Source: an uncultured Pseudomonadota bacterium | GTDB taxonomy: Bacteria; Pseudomonadota; Gammaproteobacteria; Burkholderiales; SG8-39 | Length of the DNA stretch: 64,000 nt | NCBI GenBank assembly: GCA_903834835.1 | Contig: CAILKO010000035.1 | Span: forward strand, 398,546 to 462,545 | Direction of reading: 5' to 3' | In this document: positions 1 through 10,323 of the stretch, piece by piece | How the letters are laid out: the number at the start of each line of letters is the position of its first letter | Position numbering within the stretch: the first letter of the stretch is position 1 | The notes under the pieces: model-generated | Seen by the model: only the letters and a program-made list of their open reading frames with translations | The model's database searches: none | What the model was told of the DNA's origin: nothing | Translations under genes and position numbers: made by a program

Positions 1-710
1 GTATCGGCCTGCCGGAAGAATTCTTCGGAGAGGGCATCGAGCCCGGGGTGCGGCGCGCGGTCGACGAGGCGGTGCGCTGGTTCGAGAAGGCCGGCGCGAA
101 GACCGTGCGCGTCCGGTTGCCGAACGCCCGGCTCGCGGTGCCCGTGTACTACGTCATCGCCCCGGCCGAGGCCTCCTCGAATCTCTCACGCTACGACGGG
201 GTGCGCTACGGGCACCGTGCCGCCGAGTACGCCGATCTCGCCGACATGTACCGGCGCAGTCGTGCCGAGGGCTTTGGCCGCGAAGTGAAGCGCCGCATCC
301 TGATCGGCACCTACGTGCTCTCGCACGGCTACTACGATGCCTATTACCTGCAGGCCCAGAAGGTGCGCCGTCTGATCGCGCAGGACTTTGCCGAGGCCTG
401 GCGGCACTGCGATCTGATCCTCGGACCGACCTCGCCCGGCACCGCCTTCCCGCTTGGCGCGAACAGCGACGACCCGGTGAAGATGTACCTGAACGACATC
501 TTCACCATCCCCGCGCCGCTCGCGGGTCTGCCCGGACTGTCCATTCCCTGCGGTTTCGACGAGGCGGGCCTGCCCGTCGGCCTGCAGCTCATGGGCGATC
601 ATTTCAGCGAGGCGCTGCTGCTCGGTGCGGGCCATCGCTACCAGCAGGATACGGACTGGCATCTGCGCATGCCGCGGGAAACACCGCTCGACACGGGGGC
701 CGGTAAGTGA
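1..710 (+). CDS. gatA: Asp-tRNA(Asn)/Glu-tRNA(Gln) amidotransferase subunit A, C-terminal part
   Basis: This is the 3' end of gatA; the frame is already open at base 3 and continues upstream of the window. GatA is the amidase of the GatCAB complex, releasing ammonia from glutamine to amidate Glu-tRNA(Gln) or Asp-tRNA(Asn). About 235 C-terminal residues are visible, with the typical ending [18 protein letters not shown] followed by LPVGLQLMG. The catalytic Ser-cisSer-Lys residues lie outside the window. The stop codon overlaps the GTG start of the next gene (GTGA), and gatB follows that gene, so all three are probably co-transcribed. A related amidase is possible, but gatB nearby makes GatA much the likeliest. 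Confidence 0.93.
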   Translation, partial: IGLPEEFFGEGIEPGVRRAVDEAVRWFEKAGAKTVRVRLPNARLAVPVYYVIAPAEASSNLSRYDGVRYGHRAAEYADLADMYRRSRAEGFGREVKRRILIGTYVLSHGYYDAYYLQAQKVRRLIAQDFAEAWRHCDLILGPTSPGTAFPLGANSDDPVKMYLNDIFTIPAPLAGLPGLSIPCGFDEAGLPVGLQLMGDHFSEALLLGAGHRYQQDTDWHLRMPRETPLDTGAGK

Positions 711-1480
711 AGCTGCGCGATCGTGCACTGCTTTTCTGCCTCGCCGCGCTGCCACTCGGTGCGCTAGCGCAGGGCGGGCCCGAACAGCGCGAGTTATCCG
801 GGCAGCTCGGCAACCGCAGCGCGCTGCTCGTGCTGAACAGCAGCCAGGAGAAGGACGGGACCTGGCGAGTGACCGGCGAGTACCTCATCCTGTCCACACT
901 CGTGCGGCGCTTCGTCGAAGGCGAGCGCAGCCCGCAGCTGGGCGTCACGACACTGCGCGAAGGACCGACACCGCTCTTCTTCGGACGCGCGCCGACCGCG
1001 ACACTGCGCGGCACCTGGCGCAACGGCGTGTTCCAGGGCTCGCGCCTCGGACCCGGCGGCCAGGAACGCGAGCGCTTCGAATTCAGCGAGAGCTTTCCCG
1101 CGATGGACGCCTATGGCGCGCAGCTTCATTGCGAACCCGGGGACGAACGCTACAGCTCGGTGCTCGCCTACGCGATCGAGAAAGGCAGATTGCGTCCGGG
1201 CTCCTTCGAATGGCGCAGCCGGGTGGCACCGGGCGGTCACAGCTGCAGCATCGGTGCCGAAGACCGGATCGAGCAGCGCACGGCGCAGGGCGCGCTGCAG
1301 TGGCTGGTGAGTTCTCCCGGCCACCCGGGACATTGCACGGTGACGCTGCGCGACCTCGGCGACTACGTGCGCGTGGCAGCGGGCGATTGCAGCGCCTATT
1401 GCGGAACGCAGAGCTACTTCGAACCGGTGCTCGTGGACAAGCGCGGCGGCTGCCGGCTGCTTCGTCCGCAGGCACGCTGA
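707..1480 (+). CDS. unknown secreted cysteine-containing protein inside the gat operon
   Basis: The family is not recognised. The 257-residue product begins with a clear Sec signal peptide ([22 protein letters not shown]), so the mature protein should be periplasmic or exported. The mature part has six cysteines (in [28 protein letters not shown] and GGCRLL), suggesting disulfide bonds. No transmembrane segment or enzymatic motif is visible. The GTG start overlaps the gatA stop by GTGA, and 38 bases separate its end from gatB, so it is translationally coupled to a cytoplasmic tRNA-modifying complex with no obvious link to it. Coding is supported by the signal peptide and the tight coupling; function is unknown. 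Confidence 0.8.
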   Translation: MKLRDRALLFCLAALPLGALAQGGPEQRELSGQLGNRSALLVLNSSQEKDGTWRVTGEYLILSTLVRRFVEGERSPQLGVTTLREGPTPLFFGRAPTATLRGTWRNGVFQGSRLGPGGQERERFEFSESFPAMDAYGAQLHCEPGDERYSSVLAYAIEKGRLRPGSFEWRSRVAPGGHSCSIGAEDRIEQRTAQGALQWLVSSPGHPGHCTVTLRDLGDYVRVAAGDCSAYCGTQSYFEPVLVDKRGGCRLLRPQAR

Positions 1481-1518
1481 GCCGCGCTGGCGCGCGGTGC
1501 GATACGGATGACATTCAA

Positions 1519-2976
<1,458 letters not shown>

Positions 2977-3018
2977 TCGGCGAGGGAGTCCGGGTCGCAC
3001 CAGGGGAAGCGCAGTGAC

Positions 3019-3046
3019 AAGATAGTAACATTTATGGTACTATCTT
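3019..3046. repeat. dispersed palindrome, copy 1
   Basis: A 28-base imperfect inverted repeat, AAGATAGTA followed by ten bases and TACTATCTT, can pair over nine bases plus three more after one mismatch. The core ATAGTAAC-N6-GGTACTAT differs by one base from the core shared by copies at 16742 and 55387. It sits 42 bases after the gatB stop and 36 bases before the end of the convergent DUF4124 gene, and is strikingly AT-rich among GC-rich sequence. No T-tract follows it. It could be a bidirectional attenuating hairpin, a small intergenic repeat or a protein site. Confidence 0.7.
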
Positions 3047-3082
3047 GCGGGAATCCGGCTCCCGGACTCCCCCCGAACCGCG

Positions 3083-3706
3083 CTACTTCCGACGGGTGAG
3101 GTCCATGTAGCGCTTCTTGTCGTCGTCGTACTTCGCGTTGATCGTATCGACTTCCTTCTTCTTCGCGGCCAGCAGGTTCTGCTGGGCCGAAAGATCGATC
3201 TCCGCGTTCTTGATGTCTTCAAGCAGCTTGGCGGGCGGCTTGTTCTTGCCCTGGTAGAACTCCATGTCCTTCTGCAGCGCGATCTGGCGCTGGTTGATCT
3301 TGCCGATGCGCGCCTCGACATCCTTCACCGCCAGCTGATTGTCCTTGAGGGCCCGACCGCGTGCATCGTCGATATCCCGCTCGCTCGTATAGGTCGCGAG
3401 CAGCGCCCGGTTGCGGCGCGAATCCTCCTTCGCCGCTTCCGCATCGTCGCGCTTCTTCTTGGCCTCGGCCTCCTTCGCGGCGCGTTGTTCGTCGGTAAGC
3501 TGCCCCTCTATGCGGCGCACGACGCTGCCCTGCTTGTTCAGCTGCTCCAGGGGCTGCCCCGCGCACTGCGGCGGCACCGTCTGGCCGTAGTACTTCTTGC
3601 CGTCCTTGCCGGTGCAGCGGAACATCTGCGCCTCTGCCGCGAGGGGAAGCGCGAAACCCGCGGCAAGTGCCACGTAACGGATCAGCCGGGAAAATTCGCT
3701 CGACAT
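3083..3706 (-). CDS. DUF4124-domain periplasmic protein with coiled coil
   Basis: A 207-residue exported protein of unknown function. Residues 1 to about 27 form a signal peptide ending LAAEAQ. The next segment, MFRCTGKDGKKYYGQTVPPQC, is a typical DUF4124 opening. The rest, from about residue 70, is rich in Glu, Lys, Ala and Arg with heptad-like spacing, predicting a long coiled coil. The frame is open further upstream, but the start at MSSEFSRL is preceded by AGGGAG and followed at once by the signal peptide, so it is preferred. It is convergent with gatB and divergent from pyrE. Confidence 0.85.
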   Translation of the reverse strand: MSSEFSRLIRYVALAAGFALPLAAEAQMFRCTGKDGKKYYGQTVPPQCAGQPLEQLNKQGSVVRRIEGQLTDEQRAAKEAEAKKKRDDAEAAKEDSRRNRALLATYTSERDIDDARGRALKDNQLAVKDVEARIGKINQRQIALQKDMEFYQGKNKPPAKLLEDIKNAEIDLSAQQNLLAAKKKEVDTINAKYDDDKKRYMDLTRRK

Positions 3707-3894
3707 TTGATGCTCCCTGGGTTGCTGGTTGCCTGCCGGCGGCCGTCTGTAGCCGCTGCCCGACGATTCTATCCTGAGGCTCCCGAGCATCCGCGCCTGT
3801 CCGCCCAGTCCCGGGAGCGGCGACGCGCGCGAGGCCGGCCCATCGTGCGCCATCCCGCGGCTAGAATGTCGCCACTCCAACCCGGCAGGCTCGC

Positions 3895-4587
3895 ATGTCC
3901 TCCACCCACGACAAGATCTTCATCGCACAAAGCACGGCCCGCATGCTGCTCGAGGTCAAGGCCGTACTGTTCTTCGACCAGAAACCCTTCATCTTTACTT
4001 CGGGCTGGGCGAGCCCGGTGTACATCGACTGCCGCAAACTCATTTTCTACCCGCGGATCCGGCGCCAGCTGGTCGACTTCGCGGTCGCAACGCTCGGCCG
4101 CGACGCGGGCTACGAGCAGTTCGACGTGGTGGCCGGTGGCGAGACCGCGGGCATCCCCTACGCCGCATGGATCGCCGATCGCCTCGGCCTGCCCATGCAG
4201 TACATCCGCAAGAAGCCCAAGGGCTTCGGGCGCAACGCGCAGATCGAAGGCGATCTGCGCGAAGGCGCGCGCACCCTGCTGGTCGAGGATCTGACGACGG
4301 ACGGGCGCTCGAAGATCAACTTCTGCGAGGCCTTGCGCACCGCGGGATCGGTGGTCGAGCACGTATTCGTGAATTTCTACTACGACATCTTTCCCGAGTC
4401 GAAGAAGATCCTTGGCGACCTGAATGTCCGGCTGCACGCGCTCGCAACCTGGTGGGACGTTCTGGAAGTGGTGAAGCAGGACAACTACCTTGCCAGCAAA
4501 CAGATTGCGGAAGTCGAGAAGTTCCTGCACGCACCGGCCGAGTGGTCGGCGGCAAATGGCGGCGCCTCCGGCACGCCCGGCGGCTGA
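3895..4587 (+). CDS. pyrE: orotate phosphoribosyltransferase
   Basis: PyrE joins orotate to PRPP to give OMP, the fifth step of UMP synthesis. The 230-residue protein has the type I phosphoribosyltransferase fold: the [16 protein letters not shown] segment near residues 35-50 and the PRPP-binding signature [13 protein letters not shown] at 128-140. The signature is of the LTTDG type rather than the ITAGT type of E. coli PyrE. It is divergent from the DUF4124 gene and followed 30 bases later by xth, so the two may share a transcript. Confidence 0.95.
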   Translation: MSSTHDKIFIAQSTARMLLEVKAVLFFDQKPFIFTSGWASPVYIDCRKLIFYPRIRRQLVDFAVATLGRDAGYEQFDVVAGGETAGIPYAAWIADRLGLPMQYIRKKPKGFGRNAQIEGDLREGARTLLVEDLTTDGRSKINFCEALRTAGSVVEHVFVNFYYDIFPESKKILGDLNVRLHALATWWDVLEVVKQDNYLASKQIAEVEKFLHAPAEWSAANGGASGTPGG

Positions 4588-4617
4588 AGCCTCGTTACGA
4601 CGGCGCGACGCTCGAAC

Positions 4618-5394
4618 GTGCGCATACTCACCCTGAACGTCAACGGGATCCGCTCCGCCGCGCGCAAGGGCGTAGTGCCGTGGCTCGTCAAGCAGGCACC
4701 GGACGTGGTCTGCCTGCAGGAAATGAAAGCACAGGCGGCGGACATCGACCCCGCCGAGCATGTGCCGCCGGGCTATCACCTGCACCATGCGCTGGCGGAA
4801 AAGAAGGGCTACAGCGGCGTGGCGATCCTGAGCAGGGCGAAGCCTGACGAAGTCCGGACCGGCTTTCGCAACGCGGAGTTCGACGCGGAAGGACGCTATG
4901 TCGAGGCGCGATTCGGCAAACTCTGGGTGGTATCGCTCTACCTGCCCTCTGGCTCTTCCGGGCCGCATCGGCAGGAATCCAAGTTCCGTTTTCTGGAAGC
5001 GTTCTCCACCCACCTGAAGAAGCTGCGCAAGCGCGGTGAGGAAGTGGTGCTGTGCGGAGACTGGAACATCGCCCACCGCGAAATCGACCTGAAAAACTGG
5101 AAGTCCAACCAGAAGAATTCAGGTTTCCTGCCCGAAGAGCGCGCCTGGCTGAGCAGCGTGTTCGACAAGCACGGTTTTGTCGATGTGTTTCGCAGACTGA
5201 ACGCCGAGCCCGATCAGTACACCTGGTGGTCGAATCGCGGGCAGGCCTGGGCCAAGAACGTGGGCTGGCGCATCGATTACCAGATCGCGACGCCCGGCAT
5301 CGCGGCGCGCGCGGTGCAAGAGTCGATCTACAAGGCGGAGCGGTTTTCCGATCATGCGCCGCTCGCGATCGACTATGACTACCCCCCGGGCTAG
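4618..5394 (+). CDS. xth: exodeoxyribonuclease III / AP endonuclease
   Basis: An exonuclease III family enzyme that cleaves DNA at abasic sites and removes 3' blocking groups during base excision repair. The 258-residue sequence shows the family motifs in order: LNVNGIRSA (5-13), CLQEMKA with the metal-binding Glu35, CGDWNIAH, WRIDYQIAT and the C-terminal SDHAPLAID with the catalytic Asp-His. The start is GTG, placed so that the protein begins MRILTLNVNG. Its 3' end overlaps the ampG-like gene by 20 bases. Confidence 0.96.
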   Translation: MRILTLNVNGIRSAARKGVVPWLVKQAPDVVCLQEMKAQAADIDPAEHVPPGYHLHHALAEKKGYSGVAILSRAKPDEVRTGFRNAEFDAEGRYVEARFGKLWVVSLYLPSGSSGPHRQESKFRFLEAFSTHLKKLRKRGEEVVLCGDWNIAHREIDLKNWKSNQKNSGFLPEERAWLSSVFDKHGFVDVFRRLNAEPDQYTWWSNRGQAWAKNVGWRIDYQIATPGIAARAVQESIYKAERFSDHAPLAIDYDYPPG

Positions 5395-6709
5395 CGCTAC
5401 GCGCGACCGGTTGCGCGCCGGGATCCGCCCCTATCTGGAGGCCGCGCCGCTCGCAGCCCTGTTTCTCGGCATATCTTCCGGCTTCGCGTTCGCGATGATC
5501 GGCGCGACGCTTACCACGCGGCTCGCGCAGCACGGCATCACCAAGAGCACGGTCACCGCATTCGCGCTCACCTTTCTCGCTTACAACTTCAAGTTCCTCT
5601 GGGCGCCGATGGTCGACAGCGTCCGGCTGCCGCTGATCGGGCGCTACGGTCAGCGCCGCAGCTGGCTCTGGTTTTCCGGCCTGCTCGTCATGGGCGCCGT
5701 GATCCTGCTCGGGGCGGCAGATCCGAATCAGGCCCTGCACCTTGTCGCGATCGCGGCGATCGCGGTCGGCATCGCCGGCGCCACGTTCGACATCATCATC
5801 GACGCCTATCGCATCGAGCTGCTCGAGCCGCGCCAGCTCGGCGTGGGGTCCGGCATGTCGCAATATGGCTGGCGGATCGGCGCAGCCGGAGCAGGGGCGC
5901 TCGCGCTGCTGCTCGCCAACCGCGTCGGCTGGACCTGGGCCTATGCGGCCTGCGCGAGTTTCGCGCTGCCCGCGATGCTGGTCGGCCTCGCAATGGGCGA
6001 GCCCGCGCGCCATCGCGAACCCGCGGCGGGCCGGGGCCTCTATGCCGCCTTCTCCGCCTACCTCAGCCCGCTCGCCGAGTTCATGCGCCGCAGCGGCGCG
6101 CTCGTCGTCCTCTTCTTCGTGCTGATACACAAGATCGGCGACACGCTCGCCAATCTGACGCTGCGGCTGCTGTTCCAGGACCTCGGCTTCACCAACGACG
6201 AGATCGCGTTCTACGACATCGGCGTGGGCTTCATCGCGCTGCTCGCAGGCGTGTTCGCAGGCGGCATTCTCTATGAACGCGCCGGCATGAAGCGGGCGGT
6301 CCTGGCGAGTCTGATTCTGATGGCGGTCTCGAACCTGAGCTTCGCGGCACTTGCTGCAGCCGGCCACAGCAACGCCGGCATGGCGGCCGCGGTCGGCTTC
6401 GAGAATTTCGCGAGCGGCATCGGCGGGGTCACCGTGGTTGCCTATCTCTCGGCGCTCTGCAGTCTGCGCTTCACGGCGAGCCAGTACGCGCTCCTGTCCG
6501 CGCTCGCCAGCATCGCGGGCCGTTTCATCACCGGCACCACGGTCGGCACGCTGATCGAGGCGGTCGGCTACGTGACCTTCTATCTGCTGACCACGCTGGT
6601 CGCCGTACCGGGCGTGATCCTGTTCTGGATGATGATCCGCTCGGGTCTCGCCGACCTGTCGATCGGCTCGGCAGGCCGCGAGGGCGCTCAGCCCGACGTG
6701 CAGCGGTAG
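5375..6709 (+). CDS. ampG: AmpG-like muropeptide permease, MFS family
   Basis: A predicted inner membrane transporter of 444 residues with about twelve hydrophobic segments. The N-terminal part (GISSGFAFAMIG, then NFKFLWAPMVDSVRLP and GRRSWL-like GQRRSWL) resembles AmpG, which imports GlcNAc-anhydroMurNAc peptides for wall recycling. The start at MTTPRASATRD lies inside the xth 3' end; a start seven codons earlier is possible. The gene runs 22 bases into the 3' end of convergent metW. A related MFS carrier is the main alternative, so the substrate is inferred. Confidence 0.85.
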   Translation: MTTPRASATRDRLRAGIRPYLEAAPLAALFLGISSGFAFAMIGATLTTRLAQHGITKSTVTAFALTFLAYNFKFLWAPMVDSVRLPLIGRYGQRRSWLWFSGLLVMGAVILLGAADPNQALHLVAIAAIAVGIAGATFDIIIDAYRIELLEPRQLGVGSGMSQYGWRIGAAGAGALALLLANRVGWTWAYAACASFALPAMLVGLAMGEPARHREPAAGRGLYAAFSAYLSPLAEFMRRSGALVVLFFVLIHKIGDTLANLTLRLLFQDLGFTNDEIAFYDIGVGFIALLAGVFAGGILYERAGMKRAVLASLILMAVSNLSFAALAAAGHSNAGMAAAVGFENFASGIGGVTVVAYLSALCSLRFTASQYALLSALASIAGRFITGTTVGTLIEAVGYVTFYLLTTLVAVPGVILFWMMIRSGLADLSIGSAGREGAQPDVQR

Positions 6710-7293
6710 ACCGCCAGACTCCCGAACAGGTTCGGCATCACGGATACCGGCCGGCCACCGTGCAGCACCACGCGCTCGAGCACCCGGATGGACAGCTTTT
6801 CGCACAGCGCCTCGAAATCGTGAATCGTGCACAGGTGCACGTTCGGCGTGTCGAACCACTGATAGGGCAGCGCAGCCGACACGGGCATGCGCCCCCGTGC
6901 GACCTGCAGGCGCGCCGACCAGTGGCCGAAATTCGGAAACGAAACGATCGCCTCGCGTCCGACGCGCAGCATCTCGCGCATGATGTCTTCGGTATGCCGG
7001 ACAGCCTGCAGCGTCTGCGACAGGATCACGTAGTCGAAGGAGCCGTCGCGAAATGCCGAGAGCCCGCTCTCCAGATTCATCTGCATCACGTTCACGCCGC
7101 TACGCACGCACTCGGTGACCTTCTGGTCGTCGATCTCGATGCCGTACCCGTGGACCGCACGGGCGCGCCGGAGAAAGTCGAGCAGCGTGCCATCGCCGCA
7201 GCCGAGGTCCAGCACACGCTTGCCGGAGCCGATCCAGCGCGCAATCGCGGCAAAGTCCGGGCGCGCGTTCATGATGCGCTCTGCTCCGGTCAT
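6688..7293 (-). CDS. metW: methionine biosynthesis protein MetW
   Basis: MetW is a small SAM-dependent methyltransferase-fold protein that works with MetX in the acyl-homoserine branch of methionine synthesis. The 201-residue protein carries the SAM-binding motif VLDLGCGDG at 27-35 and the family segments [20 protein letters not shown] and [14 protein letters not shown]. The chosen ATG overlaps the metX stop by four bases (ATGA), showing translational coupling; a longer frame and an internal Met at residue 8 exist. Its 3' end overlaps convergent ampG by 22 bases. It should be controlled by the riboswitch ahead of metX. Confidence 0.95.
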   Translation of the reverse strand: MTGAERIMNARPDFAAIARWIGSGKRVLDLGCGDGTLLDFLRRARAVHGYGIEIDDQKVTECVRSGVNVMQMNLESGLSAFRDGSFDYVILSQTLQAVRHTEDIMREMLRVGREAIVSFPNFGHWSARLQVARGRMPVSAALPYQWFDTPNVHLCTIHDFEALCEKLSIRVLERVVLHGGRPVSVMPNLFGSLAVYRCTSG

Positions 7294-8453
7294 TGTTCCG
7301 GCCCCTCGAGGAGCATGTTCCCGAACCACGCGCGAACCGCCGCGAAGTAGCGCGCATCGTCCATCAGGAAAGCGTCGTGCCCGTGGGGCGCGTCGATCTC
7401 CAGATAACTCACATCGCGCCGGTTATCGAGCAGCGCCTTGACGATCTCGCGCGAGCGCGCCGGGGTGAAGCGCCAGTCGGAAGTAAAGGACACGACGAGG
7501 AACCGGGCCCGGGCCGGCGCGAGCGCCATGGAGAGATCTCCGCCATGGGCCGCCGCAGGATCGAAGTAGTCCAGCGCCTTGGTAATGCGCAGATAGGTGT
7601 TGGCATCGAAGTAGGTGGAGAACTTGTCGCCCTGGTAGCGCAGATAGCTCTCGATCTCGAAGTCGATGTTGAAGTCAAAGCCCGGCGTGCCGCGCCGCAG
7701 CTCGCGCCCGAACTTCTCCATCATGACGTCGTCCGAAAGGTAGGTGATGTGCCCGATCATGCGTGCGACCCTCAGGCCGCGCCGCGGCACGACGCCGTGC
7801 TCGTAGTAGTGACCGCCGTGGAAATCCGGATCCGTGGTGATCGCCTGGCGCGCAACCTCGTTGAACGCGATGTTCTGCGCGCTCAGCTTCGGTGTGGCGG
7901 CGATCACCAGCGCATGGCCGACACGCTCCGGGAAGGAGATGGTCCACTGAAGCGCCTGCATCGCGCCCAGGCTGCCGCCCATCACGGCAGCGAATCGCTG
8001 TACACCCAGAAAATCCGCGAGACGCGCCTGGGCCGCGACCCAGTCCTCCACCGTGACAACCGGGAAGTCTCCGCCCCAGGGCTTGCCGGTGGCAGGGTTG
8101 ATGCTCATCGGCCCGGTGGATCCGTGGCAGCCACCGAGGTTGTTCACGCCGACGACGAAGAACCGCTCGGTATCGAGCGGCTTTCCCGGACCCACCATGT
8201 TGTCCCACCAGCCGACATTCTCCGGATCATCGGCGTAGTGACCGGCAATGTGGTGCGAAGCATTGAGCGCGTGACACACGAGCACCGCATTCGAGCGCGC
8301 CGGATTCAGCCTGCCATAGGTCTCGTAGGCGAGCTCGAAGGACGGCAGCTCTGCGCCGCTCTGCAGCCTGAGCGGGACGTCGAAGCGCGCGCGCTGTGCG
8401 AGCACCGCGCCCACCGAACCCCCGGACAATACTTGGTCGTTCTTTGCAGCCAT
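7290..8453 (-). CDS. metX: homoserine O-acyltransferase MetX
   Basis: MetX transfers an acetyl or succinyl group from CoA to homoserine, committing it to methionine synthesis. The 387-residue alpha/beta-hydrolase-fold protein has the nucleophile elbow [12 protein letters not shown] with Ser161, the acid segment [12 protein letters not shown], and the C-terminal histidine in APHGHDAFL. The [17 protein letters not shown] segment is typical. Acyl preference cannot be read here; many proteobacterial MetX enzymes use succinyl-CoA. The ATG lies ten bases after the T-run of the leader terminator and has no clear Shine-Dalgarno sequence, consistent with control in the leader. Confidence 0.96.
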   Translation of the reverse strand: MAAKNDQVLSGGSVGAVLAQRARFDVPLRLQSGAELPSFELAYETYGRLNPARSNAVLVCHALNASHHIAGHYADDPENVGWWDNMVGPGKPLDTERFFVVGVNNLGGCHGSTGPMSINPATGKPWGGDFPVVTVEDWVAAQARLADFLGVQRFAAVMGGSLGAMQALQWTISFPERVGHALVIAATPKLSAQNIAFNEVARQAITTDPDFHGGHYYEHGVVPRRGLRVARMIGHITYLSDDVMMEKFGRELRRGTPGFDFNIDFEIESYLRYQGDKFSTYFDANTYLRITKALDYFDPAAAHGGDLSMALAPARARFLVVSFTSDWRFTPARSREIVKALLDNRRDVSYLEIDAPHGHDAFLMDDARYFAAVRAWFGNMLLEGPEQ

Positions 8454-8463
8454 CGCAGCCGAA

Positions 8464-8501
8464 AATAAAAAAAGCCCGTTCAGCTTGCGCAGGGACGGGC
8501 T
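8464..8501 (-). terminator. intrinsic terminator in the metX leader
   Basis: On the minus strand AGCCCGT (8501-8495) pairs with ACGGGCT (8479-8473), directly followed by an uninterrupted T-run and further T-rich bases down to 8464. The loop and 3' arm contain CGCAAGCTGAAC (8489-8478), exactly complementary to GTTCAGCTTGCG inside the riboswitch aptamer, so terminator and antiterminator are mutually exclusive. This is the expression platform for metX-metW. Confidence 0.88.
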
Positions 8502-8510
8502 CTCTCGACC

Positions 8511-8568
8511 TGTCTCTTTAGCTGTACTTGTAACGCGCCCGCAAGCTGAACTTCAAATCGGCGCCACT
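8511..8568 (-). promoter_or_regulatory. SAM-II-type riboswitch aptamer
   Basis: The minus strand between the -10 box and the terminator holds the conserved SAM-II blocks in order and spacing: GGCGCCGATTTGA, GCTTGCGGGCGCGTTAC and the terminal GCTAAAGAG. GCGCC pairs with GGCGC to give the first helix, and the GCTAAA block is the pseudoknot-forming 3' strand. SAM-II RNAs bind S-adenosylmethionine and repress methionine genes. Here ligand binding should occupy the aptamer and free the downstream terminator; without SAM, a 12-base-pair antiterminator can form. SAM-V is a related fold that cannot be excluded by eye. Boundaries are approximate. Confidence 0.85.
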
Positions 8569-8576
8569 CGGGGGGG

Positions 8577-8582
8577 ATTATA
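8577..8582 (-). promoter_or_regulatory. -10 box of the metX-metW promoter
   Basis: A perfect TATAAT on the minus strand lies just upstream of the riboswitch, placing the transcript start near 8570, at the first bases of the aptamer. No good -35 hexamer is visible 16-18 bases upstream. The box lies 17 bases beyond the ptsI stop. Confidence 0.7.
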
Positions 8583-8598
8583 TCGCCTGCGGGGCGCT

Positions 8599-10323
8599 TC
8601 AGGCGTTCAGTCGGTGCAGCAGGTCCTTGGTTCGCTCGGGGCGAATGCTGCGCAGGATCCGGCGCGCAAGCGGCACCGCTTCCGCGAGACTGGTGCGCAG
8701 GATGCGCTCCTTCACTTCCAGCAGGTGCGAGGACTGCATGGAGAAATTCCGCAGCCCGAACCCGAGCAGCAGCCGGGTGAGCTGGGGGTCTCCCGCCATC
8801 TCGCCGCAGACCGCTACCGGAACACCGGCGCGCGTCGCGCTGCGTATCGTTCCGGCAATGAGCTGCAGCACCGCCGGATGCATCGGGTCGTACAGGTGCG
8901 CGACCGCATCGTCCGTGCGGTCGATCGCGAGCGTGTACTGGATCAGGTCGTTGGTCCCGATAGACAGGTAGTCGAGCTTGCGCATGAACAGGCCGAGCGA
9001 CAACGCGGCCGCCGGGATCTCGATCATTCCACCGACCGGCACATCGTCCCGGTAGGGCTGGCCGCGCTCTTTCAGCTGCTCTTTCGCCTGCTTCACCAGC
9101 GCGAGCGCCTGATCAATTTCGTGGGCATGCGCCAGCATCGGCAGCAGCATGCGCACGTTGCCGTGATGCGACGCGCGGAGGATGGCGCGCAACTGGGTCA
9201 GGAACATCTGCGGCTCGGCGAGGCAGAAGCGTATCGCGCGCAGACCCATCGCCGGATTCGGCTGCGTCGCGCCTTCTCCCTCGAGCGCCTTGTCCGCGCC
9301 GATGTCAAGCGTGCGCAGGACCACAGGTCTGCCGCCCATCGCGGCGGCGACGTCCCGGTAGGCCTCGTACTGCTCGTCCTCGCCCGGGAGATCCTTGCGG
9401 TTGAGAAACAGGAACTCGGTGCGGAACAGTCCGACGCCCTCGGCGCCGGCATCGAGCACATCCGCCATGTCCTGCGGGAGCTCGATATTCGCGAACAGCT
9501 CGATCGATGTGCCCTCGAGCGTCGTCGCGGGCGTGGTCTTCAGGCGGCGCAGCTTGCGGCGCTCCAGATCGAGTTCGCCCTGGCGCAGCTGGTACTCCGC
9601 AAGCACCAGCGGATCCGGATTCACGATCAGGACGCCCTTCATGCCGTCCACAATGAGCGTGTCGTTCTCGCGCACCGTCTGGCGCGCGCTGTGCAGGCCG
9701 ACGAGCGCGGGGATATTCAGGCTGCGCGCGAGGATTGCTGTATGCGAGGTGACGCCGCCGACGTCGGTGACGAAGCCGCCGAAGTGGTGGCGCTTGAAAA
9801 GCACCATGTCCGCAGGCGAGAGATCGTGTGCGACGATGATCAGGTTGCGCTCCTCCGCCTCCGGCGGAATCGGCGCCGCCTCGGCGCCTGCAAGCGCTTT
9901 CAGAACCCGCTCGACAACCTGCTGCACGTCCGCCTTGCGTTCGCGCAGATAGGGATCCTCGATGCGGTCGAACTGCTCGACCAGACGTTCCATCTGCTGG
10001 ACGATCGCCCATTCAGCGTTGCGCCCGCGTGCGCGGATGAGTTCGCGCGGCGTCTCGCAGAGCGCGGTGTCATCCAGGATGAGCCGGTGCAGGTTGACGA
10101 ACGCGCCGAATTCGGCCGGCGCGTCATGGGGAATCTGCGATTCGATGTCGCCGAGCTCGGCACGCACTGCCGCGACAGCCGCATCGAAACGCGCAAGCTC
10201 CGCATCGATCCCCTCGGGCCCGATGTCGTAGTGCGCGACTTCAAGACGCGCGCTGGAAACAAGGTGCGCAATGCCGATCGTGATGCCGGGCGAAACGCTC
10301 AGCCCGTGCAGCGCGAAATTCAC
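8599..10323 (-). CDS. ptsI: PTS enzyme I
   Basis: Enzyme I takes phosphate from phosphoenolpyruvate and passes it to HPr. The 574-residue protein has the phospho-histidine site GGVTSHTAILAR with His194 in the swivelling domain, and the C-terminal PEP-binding barrel with GLFRTEFLF and VCGEMAGDP. The start overlaps the ptsH stop by four bases (ATGA). The operon EIIA-HPr-EI has no sugar permease, which suggests a regulatory phosphorelay rather than sugar uptake; the permease could lie elsewhere. The stop lies directly before the metX promoter. Confidence 0.96.
   Translation of the reverse strand: MNFALHGLSVSPGITIGIAHLVSSARLEVAHYDIGPEGIDAELARFDAAVAAVRAELGDIESQIPHDAPAEFGAFVNLHRLILDDTALCETPRELIRARGRNAEWAIVQQMERLVEQFDRIEDPYLRERKADVQQVVERVLKALAGAEAAPIPPEAEERNLIIVAHDLSPADMVLFKRHHFGGFVTDVGGVTSHTAILARSLNIPALVGLHSARQTVRENDTLIVDGMKGVLIVNPDPLVLAEYQLRQGELDLERRKLRRLKTTPATTLEGTSIELFANIELPQDMADVLDAGAEGVGLFRTEFLFLNRKDLPGEDEQYEAYRDVAAAMGGRPVVLRTLDIGADKALEGEGATQPNPAMGLRAIRFCLAEPQMFLTQLRAILRASHHGNVRMLLPMLAHAHEIDQALALVKQAKEQLKERGQPYRDDVPVGGMIEIPAAALSLGLFMRKLDYLSIGTNDLIQYTLAIDRTDDAVAHLYDPMHPAVLQLIAGTIRSATRAGVPVAVCGEMAGDPQLTRLLLGFGLRNFSMQSSHLLEVKERILRTSLAEAVPLARRILRSIRPERTKDLLHRLNA

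Noticed and set aside
4688..6859. A 723-codon minus-strand open frame
   Set aside because: It is antisense to xth and ampG, is of low complexity and has no recognisable domain.
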